Source of the DNA: DATGFK01 sp040007395
GTDB taxonomy: Bacteria > Chloroflexota > Anaerolineae > Aggregatilineales > UBA2796
Direction: 5' to 3'
DNA: 64,000 nucleotides
Assembly (NCBI GenBank): GCA_040007395.1
Contig: JBDTVG010000185.1
Location: forward strand, 1 to 64,000
The translations under genes and the position numbers were made by a program. Positions within the stretch are counted from its first letter, which is position 1; every line of letters begins with the position of its first letter. This document shows, piece by piece, positions 62,957 to 64,000 of the stretch. A model generated the notes under the pieces. That model was given only the letters and a program-made list of their open reading frames with translations, was not told the DNA's origin and ran no database searches.

Positions 62957-63804
62957 CCAGCTTATTTGCACCGTTTCAATACGAATTCTTCCGCAATGGG
63001 ATGCTTGCCGGAATCTTGATCGGCGCAACGTGTGGCTTGCTAGGCGTGTATATCGTGCTGCGCGGCATGAGCTATATTGGGCATGGCCTGTCCCATGCGA
63101 TCTTCGGTGGCGCAGCGGTAGCCTATGTCCTGAACTTTGACTTGAATCTGTGGGCGGGACTGTGGGGCTTTGTCGCGGCGATCCTGATTAACGTGACTGT
63201 GCGCCGTTATAAGATCAGCGCCGACGCTGCGATTGGCGTAATCACGACGGCAAGTTTTGCCATTGGCGTAGCGGTGATTAGTGGCTTGCACCGTTTCACC
63301 CGATCTATCGAAGGGTTTTTGTTTGGCAGCATTCTGGGCGTTAACTCCGCACAACTGATCGGCGTGGCAGCGGTTAGCCTTGTAGTGAGTATCGGAATCT
63401 TCGTGTTCTACAAGCAGTTGCTTTTCACGACCTTCGATGAAGAAACCGCCCGCGTCTATGGGATTCGCACACAGGCACTCGATAACCTGTTTTCGCTGGC
63501 GCTGGCGGCTACGCTCGTGGTCTCGATGCAAGTGATCGGCGTAACGTTGATTGCGGCGGCAATTGTCATCCCCCCCATTACCGCACGGATGCTGACCCAT
63601 CGCTTTGATCGGATGCTAATCGGGTCAATGCTAATCGGTGCGCTGACCGCCATGCTCGGCATCTGGATCAGCTTCCCGCTGGATATTGCAGCAGGTGCAG
63701 CGATTGTGCTAGTGCAGGCGACGTTATTCGTAGTAGCGCTTGTTTTCAATGCACTGTTTAGCCACCATCGCGCAGGGATGCTGCTTTATCGTGAGCATCT
63801 GTAA
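62953..63804 (+). CDS. Metal ABC transporter permease (ZnuB family)
   Basis: 283 residues with eight or so hydrophobic helices. NGMLAGILIGATCGLLGVYI, LRGMSYIGHGLSHAIFGGAA and FTRSIEGFLFGSILG match ZnuB/MntB permeases. The TTG start with SD AGGAG overlaps the ATPase stop. It completes the ZnuABC-like importer encoded in one operon from 60873. Confidence 0.92.
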   Translation: MTSLFAPFQYEFFRNGMLAGILIGATCGLLGVYIVLRGMSYIGHGLSHAIFGGAAVAYVLNFDLNLWAGLWGFVAAILINVTVRRYKISADAAIGVITTASFAIGVAVISGLHRFTRSIEGFLFGSILGVNSAQLIGVAAVSLVVSIGIFVFYKQLLFTTFDEETARVYGIRTQALDNLFSLALAATLVVSMQVIGVTLIAAAIVIPPITARMLTHRFDRMLIGSMLIGALTAMLGIWISFPLDIAAGAAIVLVQATLFVVALVFNALFSHHRAGMLLYREHL

Positions 63805-63864
63805 CATAATCAATCGCATCAACATCTTTCGTCCCCTTAAGGGTGGGTTGTTTAACCCTATAGC

Positions 63865-63928
63865 GGACAGGGCAGGCCCTGTCCCTACATAATCCCGTTT
63901 GGATGTAGGGACAACGCCTGCGTTGTCC
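63865..63928. repeat. Composite GGACAGGGC / GGACAACGC palindromic element
   Basis: GGACAGGGC-AG-GCCCTGTCC (63865-63884) and GGACAACGC-CT-GCGTTGTCC (63909-63928) are joined by CTACA...TGTAGGG, which themselves pair. The same modules occur at 52.2 and 60.6 kb. The remaining sequence to 64000 shows no gene. Confidence 0.75.
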
Positions 63929-64000
63929 AGCATTTGAAACGTCGTCCGCGTTGAGAAAATGGTAAAATTGATGATAGCGAACCATAAATGTTGATCAGTC

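Noticed and set aside
1..64000. tRNA, rRNA, CRISPR array or riboswitch
   Set aside because: I looked for cloverleaf arms with a TTCGANNC loop, regularly spaced direct repeats and known aptamer cores in all gaps and found none; the repeats present are palindromic and irregularly spaced.

Overview
The window looks like part of the chromosome of a Chloroflexota bacterium, probably an Anaerolineae-like lineage. The reasons are its moderately high G+C, an F420 pair (npdG-cofE), a nicking-type MutL, large GAF/PAS sensor kinases, a TIR-sulfatase-modifying-factor fusion, Thr/Pro-rich lipoproteins, and many dispersed palindromic repeats between genes. This placement is inferred from gene content; no rRNA or tRNA gene was found to confirm it. 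TTG and GTG starts are frequent, and several are backed by strong Shine-Dalgarno (SD) sequences.

Layout. 1-8.2 kb: a TPR fragment, mutL, a GAF-PAS histidine kinase, a TIR-FGE-like fusion and a sugar nucleotidyltransferase, all on the minus strand, then a plus-strand lipoprotein. 8.2-13.7 kb: a tightly packed minus-strand operon of P1B-4 metal ATPase, cinA, a degenerate PyrF-like protein, a PyrE-like phosphoribosyltransferase and an epimerase. 13.9-19 kb: small membrane proteins, a truncated hemoglobin, a DUF5519 protein, a secreted protein, a DsbA-like thioredoxin and an M19 dipeptidase. 19.3-22.3 kb: a receiver-kinase hybrid and a decayed IS5-family element with recognisable ends. 22.3-29.9 kb: a BMP/nucleoside-type ABC importer (ATPase plus two permeases), a multi-PAS histidine kinase and a PfkB sugar/nucleoside kinase. 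29.9-35.7 kb: two orphan hypotheticals, a molybdenum hydroxylase subunit with its EF2563-type maturation protein, and a methyltransferase. 35.9-43 kb: pterin dehydratase, polyprenyl synthase, membrane glycosyltransferase, SDR, and a large pseudo-PP2C/beta-propeller membrane protein.

43.1-45.7 kb is an A+T-rich island that reads as a type II restriction-modification system: an XRE controller overlapping an EcoRV-like PD...DIK endonuclease, convergent with two overlapping beta-class methyltransferase genes. One of these is complete. The other has lost both the catalytic and SAM motifs, which suggests a heteromeric enzyme. 45.9-54.9 kb: tex, a chimeric pseudogene ending in a perfect terminator, an EEP-family protein, a receiver protein, an acyl-CoA ligase, a MacB/LolD-type ATPase and a solitary Dam-like methylase. 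55-64 kb: an SsnA-like amidohydrolase, npdG-cofE, a truncated FGE-like gene next to an IS66 transposase scar, a xylose-isomerase-like TIM barrel protein, a flavin reductase and a ZnuABC-type metal importer.

Several genes carry enzyme folds whose catalytic residues appear lost: PyrF-like, CinA C-domain, PP2C-like, both FGE-like domains and the second methyltransferase. Two gene wrecks near the two sides of the window share a short sequence in inverted orientation, and two families of palindromic elements sit in 3' ends and gaps.
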